Shown: one piece after another, positions 17,280-26,213 of the stretch
How positions within the stretch are numbered: the stretch's first letter is position 1
Layout: each line of letters begins with the position of its first letter
NCBI RefSeq assembly: GCF_900110215.1
Contig: NZ_FOCX01000008.1
Span: 62,001 to 126,000 of the forward strand
Length of the DNA stretch: 64,000 nucleotides
Direction: 5' to 3'
DNA from: Halorientalis persicus
Lineage (GTDB): Archaea > Halobacteriota > Halobacteria > Halobacteriales > Haloarculaceae
Translations under genes and position numbers: made by a program
Notes under the pieces: model-generated
What the model saw: only the letters and a program-made list of their open reading frames with translations
Told to the model about the DNA's origin: nothing
Databases searched by the model: none

Positions 17280-17912
17280 ATGGTGACACGGGTGCGGGAC
17301 GGTGGGCGGTCGATGCAGCGGGCGGGAATCAGATCGGTGCTGGTCGCGCTGGGCGTGTCGCTCGGCACCAGCAGCGTCGGGGCGGCACAGCCGGTACCGG
17401 TGGGAGGAACGGCTCCGGTGGTCCCGCTGGAGATCAGGGTGGCTGTGGGTCTCGCCCTCACGGTCTTCGTCGGCATCTGTATGCTGGCGCTGTTTCAGAC
17501 CTACACGCACGAGTCGCTGGACGCGATTCGGGCGAACGCACCCGTCTCGCTGGCCATCGGGATCGGCGTGCAACTCGTCTTCCTGATTATCGCGTTCGGC
17601 GTCGGGTTCGTGTCGGTGCTCCCGCTGATGGGGCTGGTCACGCTCCCGGTCTGGATCGCGTTGCTCGTGTTCTACGTCGCCTGGGGCATCCTCGGTGTGA
17701 TCTCGGTCGGCCGGTTCGTCGTGAACCGGGTCGCCAGTGGTGGTCCCTGGCTCGGCCTCCTCGTCGGGGCCGTCCTGGTGGTGGCGTTTCAGATCGTCCC
17801 GTTCGGCGTCGTCCCGCTGTTCCTGATCGTCTCGCTCGGCATGGGCGGTGCCGTCCGGCGACATATGGGTGCCTCGACGAGCGAGCGCTCGGTGCCCAGC
17901 GGACGGTTCTAA
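17280..17912 (+). CDS. Polytopic membrane protein of unknown function
   Basis: The 210-residue protein has about five hydrophobic segments (one N-terminal, signal-like, ending near AAQP, then four). No catalytic motif is visible. A TATA-like AATTAATCA lies about 30-38 bp upstream, supporting a leaderless start at 17280. The ATG at 17313 (MQRAGIRSVLV) is an alternative. Convergent with FBPase. Confidence 0.6.
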   Translation: MVTRVRDGGRSMQRAGIRSVLVALGVSLGTSSVGAAQPVPVGGTAPVVPLEIRVAVGLALTVFVGICMLALFQTYTHESLDAIRANAPVSLAIGIGVQLVFLIIAFGVGFVSVLPLMGLVTLPVWIALLVFYVAWGILGVISVGRFVVNRVASGGPWLGLLVGAVLVVAFQIVPFGVVPLFLIVSLGMGGAVRRHMGASTSERSVPSGRF

Positions 17913-17925
17913 AATCAGTCGTCGG

Positions 17926-18783
17926 TCAATTCAGTGCGCCTTCCAGCCGTTCGATCAACTCGGCGTTGCCGACGTGGACCGGGACGCGCTGGTGGAGTTC
18001 GTCCGGTTCGACCGCCAGCAGCGACTGCACACCGTCGGAGGAGCGACCGCCGGCCGACTCGACGATGTAGCCGATGGGGTTGCCCTCGAACTGGAGGCGG
18101 AGTTTGCCGTTCTCGGCCGACTGGAGGGCAGGATAGGCGAAGATGCCGCCGTACTCCATGACCTGGCTTACGTCGCCGATCATCGCGCCGCCGTAACGGA
18201 GCTTCAGTTCGTCCTCGATCTCGCGGACGAACGCCTCGAAGTCGTCGTGCCAGTCCGGGACGCGGCCGCCGAAGCCGTAGACCACGGGGTCGGCGGGAAT
18301 CGTCACGTCGTCCTCGACCACGCGGCGCTCGACGCCGTCGTCGGTGTCGTCGATCACGTACTCGGTCACCGAGTCGTCCCGGGCGAGCACGAGCGTCGTG
18401 ATCGGGCCGTAGAGGACGTAGCCCGCGGCGACGAGCGCTCGGCCGGGGGCCGGAAGCGGCTCGTCGTACACCGCCAGGATCGTCCCCATGACGTTGTTGG
18501 ACTTGAGGTTCGACGAGCCGTCCAGCGGGTCACAGGCGACGTGGAGATCGCCGTCGCCGGACTCGACGACCTCTTCGCGTTCCTCGCTGGCGTAGCTGGC
18601 CACCCCGTCGATGGCGAGCAGGCGGTCTTCGAGCAACTCGTCGGCGTGGCGGTCGGCCGCCAGCATCTGCTCGCCAGAGGGGTTCTCGCTGGTCTCGTAC
18701 TCGCGACGGCCGGTCAGGCCGGCTCGCACGTCGGGCGCGGTCTCGGTGACCACGTCGACGATCTCCGATACGACCTCGCTCAT
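17926..18783 (-). CDS. fbp: Fructose-1,6-bisphosphatase class I
   Basis: The 285-residue protein has the metal-binding signature DPLDGSSN (about 85-92), the upstream Glu-rich loop ASEEREE, and the substrate-binding [18 protein letters not shown]. It hydrolyses fructose 1,6-bisphosphate to fructose 6-phosphate in gluconeogenesis. It begins directly at the stop of the aldolase gene (TAG followed by ATG), so both steps of hexose synthesis are coupled. Confidence 0.93.
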   Translation of the reverse strand: MSEVVSEIVDVVTETAPDVRAGLTGRREYETSENPSGEQMLAADRHADELLEDRLLAIDGVASYASEEREEVVESGDGDLHVACDPLDGSSNLKSNNVMGTILAVYDEPLPAPGRALVAAGYVLYGPITTLVLARDDSVTEYVIDDTDDGVERRVVEDDVTIPADPVVYGFGGRVPDWHDDFEAFVREIEDELKLRYGGAMIGDVSQVMEYGGIFAYPALQSAENGKLRLQFEGNPIGYIVESAGGRSSDGVQSLLAVEPDELHQRVPVHVGNAELIERLEGALN

Positions 18784-19602
18784 CTATTCGGCTTCGGGGG
18801 CCGCGCCCTCGGCGGCGGCGAGTGCCTCTTCGACGGAGGACTCCTCGAAGATCACCTTCTCCAGGGCGTCGAGGATGCGTTCGGGGTTCTCGCGCTGGAA
18901 GACGTTCCGGCCGACCGCGAGGCCGGCACCGCCCGCGTCGATCACGGACTTGACGTTGCTGAGGAACTCCTCGTCTGAGCGCTTCGAGCCGCCGGACATG
19001 ACGACCTTCGTCTTGCCGGCCATCCGGACGGTCTCCTCCATGGCGTCCTGACTGCCGGGGTATTTCACCTTGGCCACGTCCGCGCCGAGTTCCAGACCCA
19101 GCCGGGCCGAGTAGGCGATGCTCTCGGGGGTCTTGGCGTTGCGCAGGCCCTGACCGCGCGGGTACGACCACATGACAGTCGGCATATCGTACTCACGGTG
19201 GGCGCGCTCCTGTGCGTCGCGGAACTCCTCGACCATCTCGATCTCGTGGTTGGAGCCGCCGTACACGGTAAACCCGATCGAAGACGCGCCGATCTCGTGG
19301 GCGTAGTCGACCGTCCAGTTGACCGCCGAGTTGGGTTCGCCCCGCCACAGGTTCGACGTGCCGTTGAGCTTGGCCAGCAGGTCCACGTCGTCCTCGTAGG
19401 AGGGATAGTACGCTTCGGCGACGCCCTTCTGGACCGCCAGCGAGGTCACGGCGTCGTGGGTCGCCACGTCGAAGACGTGGGCGGGGTCAGCACTCTCCGG
19501 TACGTCCTCGAAGTCGACCGGGCCGTGTTCCAGACCGTGGTCGTACGCGAGGATCAGCACCTTCCCGTCCCGGGTCAGGGGGCTGTCGTCGATAGGGATC
19601 AT
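18784..19602 (-). CDS. Archaeal-type class I fructose-bisphosphate aldolase
   Basis: The 272-residue DhnA-type aldolase starts MIPIDDSPLTRDGKVLILAYDHG. It carries the Schiff-base lysine region DVAKVKYPGSQDA and the phosphate-binding VVMSGGSKRSDEEFL and GAGLAVGRNVFQR loops. The ATG at 19602 is chosen over 19728 because a TATA-like AGTTAATTAG lies about 27-38 bp upstream and the extra residues do not fit the fold. It forms a two-gene gluconeogenic operon with FBPase. Confidence 0.92.
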   Translation of the reverse strand: MIPIDDSPLTRDGKVLILAYDHGLEHGPVDFEDVPESADPAHVFDVATHDAVTSLAVQKGVAEAYYPSYEDDVDLLAKLNGTSNLWRGEPNSAVNWTVDYAHEIGASSIGFTVYGGSNHEIEMVEEFRDAQERAHREYDMPTVMWSYPRGQGLRNAKTPESIAYSARLGLELGADVAKVKYPGSQDAMEETVRMAGKTKVVMSGGSKRSDEEFLSNVKSVIDAGGAGLAVGRNVFQRENPERILDALEKVIFEESSVEEALAAAEGAAPEAE

Positions 19603-19628
19603 CTCACTTTTCTCTGCCCCACGTTCGC

Positions 19629-19640
19629 TAATTAACTTGT
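19629..19640 (-). promoter_or_regulatory. TATA-like promoter of the aldolase-FBPase operon
   Basis: On the minus strand the sequence reads AGTTAATTAGCG, about 27-38 bp before the aldolase ATG, as expected for a haloarchaeal leaderless transcript. Confidence 0.5.
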
Positions 19641-19757
19641 TGGAGACGGGCAGCGAAATACTTCTCTGTGTACGAGTGAATTTTCGGAGCGGTGGCCAGT
19701 TCTCTCGGAACAGGAACCGTCGATACACTTAGGCGGGTCGCCGTGGTGGCCTCCGGT

Positions 19758-20621
19758 ATGCGCGAACTCGACGAAATCGAGACCTGGGGCGTCGTCGGCG
19801 CGGGCACGATAGGCCACGGTATCGCACAGGCCGCGGCAACCAGCGGCTACGACGTGGTGTTGCGCGATGTCGAGGAAGAACTGGTCGAAGAGGGACTGCA
19901 GGGCATCGAGTCGAGTCTCTCCCGGTTCGAAGAGAAAGACGAACTCACCAGCGAGGAAGCTACCGCGGCCCGCGAGCGGGTCACCGGCACCACCGACCTC
20001 GCCGACCTCGCGGACTGTGATTTCGTCGTCGAGGCAATCGTCGAGAACATGGAGATCAAACAGGACGTGTTCGCGGAGTTGGACGAGACGGTCGAGGAGG
20101 ACGTGGTACTCGCCACGAACACCAGCACGCTCTCGATCACCGCCATCGCGAGCGCGACCGACCGCGCCGAACAGGTGGTCGGCCTGCACTTCATGAACCC
20201 CGTCCCGCTGATGGAAGGTGTCGAAGTGGTCGTCGGCGAACGGACGAGCGACGCGGTCGCCCAGCTCGCCCACGACCTCGCCGAGGACGTGGGCAAGACC
20301 ACCTGGGAGTCCGACGACAAGCCCGGGTTCGTCACCAACCGCGTGCTGATGCCCTGGATCGCCGAGGGCATCCGGGCGTTCGACGAGGGCGTGGCCACCA
20401 AGGCCGACATGGACCGCGGGATGAAACTCGGCACGAACGTCCCGATGGGGCCGCTAGAACTGGCCGATCACATCGGGCTCGACATCTGTCTCGACGCGAT
20501 GCAGACGCTCCACGAGGAACTGGGTGACCGCTACAAGCCGCCGTACCTGCTCAAGCGGAAGGTCGAAGCCGGCGACCTCGGGAAGAAGTCCGGGCGAGGG
20601 TTCTACGAATACGAGGAGTAG
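19758..20621 (+). CDS. 3-Hydroxyacyl-CoA dehydrogenase
   Basis: The 287-residue enzyme starts MRELDEIETWGVVGAGTIGHG. It has the NAD-binding GAGTIG motif, the family loop ATNTSTLSITAIA, catalytic HFMNPVPLMEGVEVV with His and nearby Glu, and the C-terminal KPGFVTNRVL and GRGFYEYEE. It oxidises (S)-3-hydroxyacyl-CoA with NAD+ in beta-oxidation or in 3-hydroxybutyryl-CoA metabolism. The ATG at 19758 is chosen because the frame upstream crosses the divergent aldolase promoter. Confidence 0.92.
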   Translation: MRELDEIETWGVVGAGTIGHGIAQAAATSGYDVVLRDVEEELVEEGLQGIESSLSRFEEKDELTSEEATAARERVTGTTDLADLADCDFVVEAIVENMEIKQDVFAELDETVEEDVVLATNTSTLSITAIASATDRAEQVVGLHFMNPVPLMEGVEVVVGERTSDAVAQLAHDLAEDVGKTTWESDDKPGFVTNRVLMPWIAEGIRAFDEGVATKADMDRGMKLGTNVPMGPLELADHIGLDICLDAMQTLHEELGDRYKPPYLLKRKVEAGDLGKKSGRGFYEYEE

Positions 20622-20684
20622 CACGGATCCGTTCGCCCCCACGTCGACCCAAAACTCTTGACTGGTTGATTCGAACGCGTCGAT

Positions 20685-20873
20685 ATGGATCTAACCTACT
20701 GGGGCGCGGGCCACGTCGCGCTGGTCGGTGCCGTCTGTCTCAGTGCCGTGCTGTACATCGAGCGCCCTGTCGTCGGTGCCATCGTCGGCCTGCTGGGTGC
20801 GTCCGCCATCCTGCACGCCGCGTACATGATCCGCACCCATCGGGCCGGAAAAGAGACGCAAGTCGGGTTCTAG
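20685..20873 (+). CDS. Small two-helix membrane protein
   Basis: A 62-residue protein with two hydrophobic helices (about 8-24 and 28-48) and a basic tail (RTHRAGKE). GC-rich third positions support coding. Its stop shares CTAG with the stop of the convergent wHTH gene. No known function. Confidence 0.6.
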   Translation: MDLTYWGAGHVALVGAVCLSAVLYIERPVVGAIVGLLGASAILHAAYMIRTHRAGKETQVGF

Positions 20874-21355
20874 GGCTCCCCGTCCAGCGACTCTTCGAGT
20901 GCCTCCACGTCCGCCAGCAGCGACTCGAACTCTTCGCTCACGTCCTCGCGGTCGCCGAACTGGCGCTCCGCCCGTGTTCTGAGTTCCGTCGCGTCGTCAC
21001 CGAGCTCCTGGACCTTCGCCTGCAGTTCGTCCCGCCGATCCAGTAGCTCGGCGACTTTCTCGGCGAGTTCGTCGAGATCGGCCTCGACGATCATATCGTA
21101 CTCGTCGTAGAGCCCGGAGCCGACAGCGCCGTGCCCGGAACCAGTCAACTCGTGGATCACGCCGTCGTCGGTCTCGGTCTCGGTGGCCAGTCCGAGCGTC
21201 GAGAGTTGCTGACAGCGGGTCTCGACCTGCGCTCGTTCGAGGCCGGTCGTCTCGACAAGCGTGTCGACGCCGGCACCCTCGTGGTCGTCGATGGCGTGCA
21301 ACACCGTGACCGCCTCCCAGTCGAGGACGTCCGAGAGTTCAGAAATCGTCGGCAT
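20870..21355 (-). CDS. Winged-helix protein with C-terminal coiled coil
   Basis: The 161-residue protein begins MPTISELSDVLDWEAVTVL. An N-terminal winged-helix region (about 1-75: VDTLVETTGLERAQVETRCQQLSTLGL) is followed by a long heptad-like helix (about 85-155), including ADLDELAEKVAELLDRRDEL. It is probably a DNA-binding regulator that dimerises through the coiled coil. The ATG at 21355 is chosen because the longer frame runs through the ModE-like gene in another frame. The target is unknown. Confidence 0.7.
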   Translation of the reverse strand: MPTISELSDVLDWEAVTVLHAIDDHEGAGVDTLVETTGLERAQVETRCQQLSTLGLATETETDDGVIHELTGSGHGAVGSGLYDEYDMIVEADLDELAEKVAELLDRRDELQAKVQELGDDATELRTRAERQFGDREDVSEEFESLLADVEALEESLDGEP

Positions 21356-21387
21356 ACACGGGCCGACGGAGGCCGCCCGGGTAAGCC

Positions 21388-22083
21388 TTAAGACTCCGCT
21401 CGCGCGACGGCCCGTGTCGCCGTCGCCTTGAACGTCGCGACGACCGCTGTGCCGGGAGTCAACCCTAGTCGCTCGATGCTCTCGACGGTCACGAGCGCGG
21501 TCAGGTGCAAACCCGGCTCGACTGCGACCGTCACGCGGGCCAGCGTCTCCCCGTGGTCGACGCCGACCACTTCGCCCTCGAAGCGGTTGCGCGCGCTCGT
21601 TCCACCGGGTTCGGGGGCCTCGGCCGGTCGGTTCAGCGTCACCGCGTCCGCTCTGATAGTGACGCCGACCTCGGTACAGTCCGGCGGCGTCACGGCTCGG
21701 ATTCTGCCGGCCGCGGTCTCGACGGTGGCGAGTTCGCCGTCGCGGTCGATCACGCGGCCGGAGAGGACGGTCTCGTCGGTCTCGGCGACGCCCGCGAACT
21801 CCGCGCGAACCCGGTCGAACGTCGCCAGCAACTCGCGGGCGCGGTCGGTGAGTTCGCTCCCGCCGCCGCCCCCGCCGCCGCGACTCCGGTCGACCAGCGA
21901 GCCGAACGCGTCTTCGAGTTCGACCACGCGACGCTGGGCGTGTGCGTACGACCGGCCCAGCGATTCCGCCGCCGCGTTCAACGATCCGTCCTCGTCGATG
22001 GCCGCCAGTAACTCCCGGTCTCTGACCGTCAGCGCGACGCCGTCGCGACCGAGTTGCACGTCGAAATCCGGGGACACGTCCAT
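21388..22083 (-). CDS. ModE-like molybdate/tungstate-responsive regulator
   Basis: The 231-residue protein has an N-terminal LysR/ModE-type wHTH (about 15-65: DEDGSLNAAAESLGRSYAHAQ) and a linker with seven consecutive glycines near residue 70. Two TOBE/MopI-like oxyanion-binding domains follow (VLSGRVIDRDGELATVET; NRFEGEVVGVDHGETLARV). ModE represses oxyanion importers when molybdate or tungstate is bound. It is divergent from the tungstate-type importer, 67 bp away. Confidence 0.88.
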   Translation of the reverse strand: MDVSPDFDVQLGRDGVALTVRDRELLAAIDEDGSLNAAAESLGRSYAHAQRRVVELEDAFGSLVDRSRGGGGGGGSELTDRARELLATFDRVRAEFAGVAETDETVLSGRVIDRDGELATVETAAGRIRAVTPPDCTEVGVTIRADAVTLNRPAEAPEPGGTSARNRFEGEVVGVDHGETLARVTVAVEPGLHLTALVTVESIERLGLTPGTAVVATFKATATRAVARAES

Positions 22084-22103
22084 AGCCGATGGTTGCCAAG
22101 CAT

Positions 22104-22122
22104 TGACAAAACTGTTATGTCA
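22104..22122. promoter_or_regulatory. Candidate ModE-like operator
   Basis: TGACA and TGTCA form perfect 5-bp arms nine bases apart and overlap a TATA-like GTTATGTC placed about 30-37 bp before the importer ATG. Binding of a dimeric repressor here would block the promoter. The match to ModE is inferred from position only. Confidence 0.4.
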
Positions 22123-22150
22123 GGGGCCGCACAACGGCGTTGTATCGTCT

Positions 22151-23200
22151 ATGGCACAACGCAACGGATCGCAGGGTGAGACGGGAGCGACGGATCGGAC
22201 ACGACGGGGATTCCTCGCGGCGGCGGGCGCGACGGGTGCGGCGGCGCTGGCCGGATGTATCGGCGGTGGCGACGGCAACGGTAGTTCCCCGGGGTCGATG
22301 CTGGCGTTCCACGCCGGGAGCCTCGCGCCGCCGTTCAGTTCGGCCGAACCACAGTTCGAAGAGGAGACCGGGATCGACGTGACCCGGGAGGCGAAGGGCT
22401 CGGTCGGCTCGACGAAGAAGATCACCGAACAGGGCCGGCGTCCGGACGTGCTTGGGGTTTCGGACTTCCGGCTCATCCGGGACATGGTGCTGGGCGAGTA
22501 CGGCGAGTGGCTCATCGTGTTCACGACCAACGCCATGTCGATCCAGTACCGGGAGGACTCGCCCGGGGCCGACGAGATCGGGACGGACAACTGGTGGGAA
22601 GTCCTCTCGCGTGACGACGTGACCATCGGCCACAGCGACCCCGCCGTCGACCCCGGTGGCTATCGGGCAGTGATGGCCCAGCAACTCGGGACAGAGGAGT
22701 TCGAGGGGAACCGACTCTACGGTGAGTCGACCTACCAGGCGATGCGAGACAACTCGACGGTGCCGACGGGGACCGAGACCAACCTGGAAGGCCAGCTCAA
22801 GAGCGGCGAACTCGACTACGTGTTCTACTACCAGTCGATCAGTACGTCCTCTGACCTGCCCTACGTCGACCTCCAGCCACAGGTCGACCTCTCGAAGGCC
22901 ACCGCGAAGTACGCCGAACACTACGCGAAAGCCGAAGTCGAGACCGAGGACACGACCTACGTCGGCGCGCCCATCGCCTACGGCATGACGGTGCCCAGCG
23001 TCGCCCGGAACCCCGAGAACGGCGCGCGCTGGGTGGAGTACATGATCACCGAACCCGGCAAGCAGGTCCTGCGGGACAAGGGCCTTCAGCCGGTCGAGAC
23101 GCCCGCCGTCAACGCCAGTGGGGAAGGCAGCGTCCCCGACCGAGTGATGCAACACGCCGAGGCGAAGGAGACGCTCGGCCCGCTCCAGCTGGACGCGTGA
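22151..23200 (+). CDS. wtpA: Tungstate/molybdate-binding lipoprotein (WtpA-like)
   Basis: The 349-residue secreted protein has a Tat-type RR motif (RTRRGFLAAAG) and a lipobox ending LAGC near residue 38. The binding-protein fold includes LAFHAGSLAPPF (the oxyanion-contact loop of WtpA), STKKITEQGRRPDVLGVSDF and LDYVFYYQSIS. It captures tungstate or molybdate for the WtpB and WtpC components downstream. Tungstate is preferred by family resemblance; specificity cannot be read from sequence. Confidence 0.88.
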   Translation: MAQRNGSQGETGATDRTRRGFLAAAGATGAAALAGCIGGGDGNGSSPGSMLAFHAGSLAPPFSSAEPQFEEETGIDVTREAKGSVGSTKKITEQGRRPDVLGVSDFRLIRDMVLGEYGEWLIVFTTNAMSIQYREDSPGADEIGTDNWWEVLSRDDVTIGHSDPAVDPGGYRAVMAQQLGTEEFEGNRLYGESTYQAMRDNSTVPTGTETNLEGQLKSGELDYVFYYQSISTSSDLPYVDLQPQVDLSKATAKYAEHYAKAEVETEDTTYVGAPIAYGMTVPSVARNPENGARWVEYMITEPGKQVLRDKGLQPVETPAVNASGEGSVPDRVMQHAEAKETLGPLQLDA

Positions 23201-23247
23201 CGACCGAGCGGAAGGCTCAGTAGTCTCCCACCAGGACCCCCATCCAG

Positions 23248-24225
23248 ATGGCTACACGCACGACACCGCTCCCGCTGGACGCGCTCGGCCGCGGCTCCGT
23301 CGCTCTGGCCGTCGTGGCCGTCCAGGCGGTCGCCTTCGCCGCCGCCTACTCGCTGGGCCGGCCCACCCTCTACGCCGGCTTCGTCGTCCTGAGCGCCGCG
23401 GCCCTGGGCTTCGCCTCCCGTCGCGGCCTGTTCGGCGTCGCGATGGCGGCCCTCGGGAGCGTCCTGCTCGTCGCGCTCGGGCTCCCCCTCCTGCTTTTCG
23501 CCGCCCGCCAGTCCCCCTCGCTGATCGCCGAGAAAGCCACGGATCCGGGCGTTCACCGCGTGCTGTATCTGGGTGTCTACGCGCCGCTTTTGGCCGCTGT
23601 CGCGAGTCTCGCCTTCGGCGTCCCGCTGGCCTACCACCTCTCGCGGGGCTTTGCGGGCCAGCCTCTGGTCGAGAGTCTGGTGGACCTCCCGCTCGTCGTG
23701 CCTCACAGCGTCGCCGGTATCATCATCCTCTTCGGGTTCGGCCAGGGCGGGGCCTTCCCCGGGCTCTCGGTGCTGGGGACGCTCCCCGGGATGGTGCTGG
23801 CGCTCACGTTCGTCAGCGCGCCCTACGCGGTCAACGCGGCCCGCGAGGCCTTCGAGTCGGTCGAGGACCGGCTGGAGTACGCCGCGCGGGTTCACGGCGC
23901 GAGTCCCTGGCAGGCCTTCCGGCGGGTGACTGGCCCGCTCGCGATGCGGGGCATGGTCACTGGCGGCGTGCTCGCGTGGGCGCGTGCGGTCTCGGAGTTC
24001 GGAGCCGTCGCCGTCGTCGCCTACAGCGTCGAGTTCTTCTATCCCCCGGCTGGCGAGCGGGTGGTCGCCCAGCACGCCCCCGTCTTCGTCTACAACACCT
24101 ACCTGCAGGGCGGGCTAGACGAGAGCGGCGCGGTCGCGGCTCTCCTGTTGGGTGTCTCCGCCGCCATCTTCCTGCTGGTGCGCTGGCTCACGACCGACGC
24201 GACGACCACGCAGGGTGTGGCATGA
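23248..24225 (+). CDS. wtpB: Tungstate/molybdate ABC permease (WtpB-like)
   Basis: The 325-residue protein is larger than typical ModB. An extra hydrophobic N-terminal region (about 15-85) precedes the transmembrane core. The core has DLPLVVPHSVAGIIIL and the EAA-type coupling motif YAARVHGASPWQAFRRV. It overlaps the ATPase gene by four bases (ATGA). With wtpA and wtpC it forms the importer repressed by the ModE-like regulator. Confidence 0.9.
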   Translation: MATRTTPLPLDALGRGSVALAVVAVQAVAFAAAYSLGRPTLYAGFVVLSAAALGFASRRGLFGVAMAALGSVLLVALGLPLLLFAARQSPSLIAEKATDPGVHRVLYLGVYAPLLAAVASLAFGVPLAYHLSRGFAGQPLVESLVDLPLVVPHSVAGIIILFGFGQGGAFPGLSVLGTLPGMVLALTFVSAPYAVNAAREAFESVEDRLEYAARVHGASPWQAFRRVTGPLAMRGMVTGGVLAWARAVSEFGAVAVVAYSVEFFYPPAGERVVAQHAPVFVYNTYLQGGLDESGAVAALLLGVSAAIFLLVRWLTTDATTTQGVA

Positions 24226-25196
24226 CACTCGCGGTCGATATCGAAGCGACGTTCACTGCCGACGGAGCCGACGCCTTCCACGTCGCCGCGGACTTCGAGG
24301 TCGACCCCGGCGAGACGGTCGTGATCCTCGGCCCGAGCGGCAGCGGGAAGACACTCCTGCTGGAGACCGTCGCCGGCTTCCACGACCACGAGGGCACGGT
24401 GGAACACGACGGGCTCGTCCTCTCGGATCGTCCGCCCGAGGGCCGGGACTTCGCGTTCGTGTTTCAGGACTACGCGCTCTTCCCACATATGACCGTCACC
24501 GAGAACGTAGAATTCGGCCAGCGGTATCGCGAGGCCGACGCGAACCCCGAGGCGTTGCTCGCGGACCTCGGCGTCGCGGACCTCACCGACCGATACCCGC
24601 CGACGCTCTCGGGCGGTGAGGCCCAGCGCGTGGCGCTTGCGCGGGCACTGGCCGTCGAGCCCACAGTACTGTTGCTGGACGAACCGCTCTCGTCGCTCGA
24701 CGTGCCCACTCGCCAGTCGCTCCGTGCGGACCTGCAGGACGTGCTGGCCGGCGTCACGTCGATCTACGTCACCCACGATCGGACGACGGCGCGGGCGCTG
24801 GCCGACCGGATCGTCGTGATGAACGACGGGCAGGTGGTCCAGACCGGGACGCCCGAGGACGTGTTCGAGCGACCCGCGTCCCCGCTCGTCGCGCGGTTCA
24901 CGGGGAGCAACGTCGTCCCGATCTCGGCGCTGAGCGACCGGGCGAGTCTACTTGACGGCGACCGTGACGCGACCCATCTCACCGTCAGACCGGAGGCCGT
25001 GGAACTGGGCGCGCACGACCCGGACCTCACTGGGACCGTCGAGCGCGTGACCCGCGAGGACGCGACCAGCCGCGTGACCGTTGCGGTCGAGGGCGTTCCG
25101 GAGCCGATCACCGTCTTCAGCGTCGACCCGCCCGCCCCGGGAACCACCGTCTCGCTCGGCTTCCCCCCCGAGCGCGTGGCGACCTGCCGAGCGTGA
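24222..25196 (+). CDS. wtpC: Tungstate/molybdate ABC ATPase (WtpC-like)
   Basis: The 324-residue protein has Walker A GPSGSGKTL, Q-loop VFQDYALFPHMTV, signature LSGGEAQR, Walker B VLLLDEPLSSLD and H-loop YVTHDRTT. A C-terminal TOBE region follows (about 245-320: LTVRPEAVELGAHDPDLTG). The start ATG at 24222 overlaps the permease stop. It powers uptake of tungstate or molybdate. Confidence 0.9.
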   Translation: MTLAVDIEATFTADGADAFHVAADFEVDPGETVVILGPSGSGKTLLLETVAGFHDHEGTVEHDGLVLSDRPPEGRDFAFVFQDYALFPHMTVTENVEFGQRYREADANPEALLADLGVADLTDRYPPTLSGGEAQRVALARALAVEPTVLLLDEPLSSLDVPTRQSLRADLQDVLAGVTSIYVTHDRTTARALADRIVVMNDGQVVQTGTPEDVFERPASPLVARFTGSNVVPISALSDRASLLDGDRDATHLTVRPEAVELGAHDPDLTGTVERVTREDATSRVTVAVEGVPEPITVFSVDPPAPGTTVSLGFPPERVATCRA

Positions 25197-25234
25197 CCGG
25201 CCGTACATAAACAGCCTACCAATGGCGCGACTGG

Positions 25235-25244
25235 AATTATATAC
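25235..25244 (+). promoter_or_regulatory. TATA box of the alpha/beta hydrolase gene
   Basis: AATTATATAC in an otherwise GC-rich stretch, about 21-30 bp before the ATG at 25265. This predicts a leaderless mRNA starting at or next to the start codon. Confidence 0.6.
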
Positions 25245-25264
25245 CAGAGACGGCAGTTTCGTGT

Positions 25265-26167
25265 ATGGTCGAACGGACCGATTCGGACTTCGAGAGTCAG
25301 GGGGTACGCTGTGCAGGGTGGCTGTACGAACCCGAAGACACCGACGAGGAATCGCCCGCGATCGTCATGGCCCACGGCTTCGGCGGCGAGCGGGTGGCTC
25401 GCCTGCCGGCCTTCGCGGAGCGGTTCGCGGAAGCCGGGTACGCCGTCTTCCTGTTCGACTACCGGGGGTTCGGCGACAGCGACGGCGAGCCAGGGCACGT
25501 CATCGACGGCCCGGCCCACGTCGAGGACTGGCTGGCGGCGTTGGAGCATACCCGGGCGCTCGACGCGGTGGACGGTGATCGCGTGGGGCTGTGGGGCACC
25601 TCCTTCAGCGGCGGGCACGTCGTCGAGACCGCCGCCCGGGACGGCGACGTCGGGGCCATCGTCTCACAGGTGCCGTTCACCGACGGCCTGCGGAACGCGG
25701 TCCACCTCGTCCGGCAGGGTGGGCTGGGCTACCTCACCGAGACGGCGAAAGCAATCGCGCGCGACCTCGGCCGGATGGCCACGTTCCGGGACCCCTACTA
25801 CGTGCCCATCGCCGCGGATCCCGACGAGTTCGGGGTGTTGAACACGCCCGACGCGAAGCCGGGATACGAGTCGCTGATCCCGGACGACGAGGACTGGGAC
25901 AACGAGTGTGCTGCCCGGATCCTCGGGACCGTGGGTTTCTACCGTCCCGTGACGGCGGCCCCCGACGTGGACTGCCCGGCCTTCGTGGCCGAGGCGACCG
26001 CGGACTCGATCATCCCGTCCAGTTCCGTCGACGCGCTGGTCGACGAACTGGACGACGTGGAGCGGGTGCGCTACGATATCGGCCACTTCGACGCGTACAC
26101 GGGCGCGGACTTCGAGCGGATCGTCGCGCGTGAACGGGCCTTCTTCGACCGGACCCTTCGAGACTGA
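25265..26167 (+). CDS. Alpha/beta hydrolase
   Basis: The 300-residue protein has an oxyanion region AHGFGGERVARL, DYRGFGDSDG, nucleophile elbow GLWGTSFSGGH (Ser), a late Asp in FVAEATADSIIPSS and His in YDIGHFDAYTG. These complete a Ser-Asp-His triad. The fold resembles dienelactone-hydrolase/peptidase-like cytoplasmic esterases. The substrate is unknown. A strong TATA box supports this start. Confidence 0.85.
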   Translation: MVERTDSDFESQGVRCAGWLYEPEDTDEESPAIVMAHGFGGERVARLPAFAERFAEAGYAVFLFDYRGFGDSDGEPGHVIDGPAHVEDWLAALEHTRALDAVDGDRVGLWGTSFSGGHVVETAARDGDVGAIVSQVPFTDGLRNAVHLVRQGGLGYLTETAKAIARDLGRMATFRDPYYVPIAADPDEFGVLNTPDAKPGYESLIPDDEDWDNECAARILGTVGFYRPVTAAPDVDCPAFVAEATADSIIPSSSVDALVDELDDVERVRYDIGHFDAYTGADFERIVARERAFFDRTLRD

Positions 26168-26213
26168 AGGGGAGATGGGAAAAGTAAAGGATTGACTGGC
26201 CTAGGGTTTCGGT

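Noticed and set aside
19650-19690. TrmB-type TACT-N7-8-GAGTA site before the aldolase operon
   Set aside because: TACT and GAGT are present but separated by 11 bases and the final A is missing, so it does not match the motif I know.
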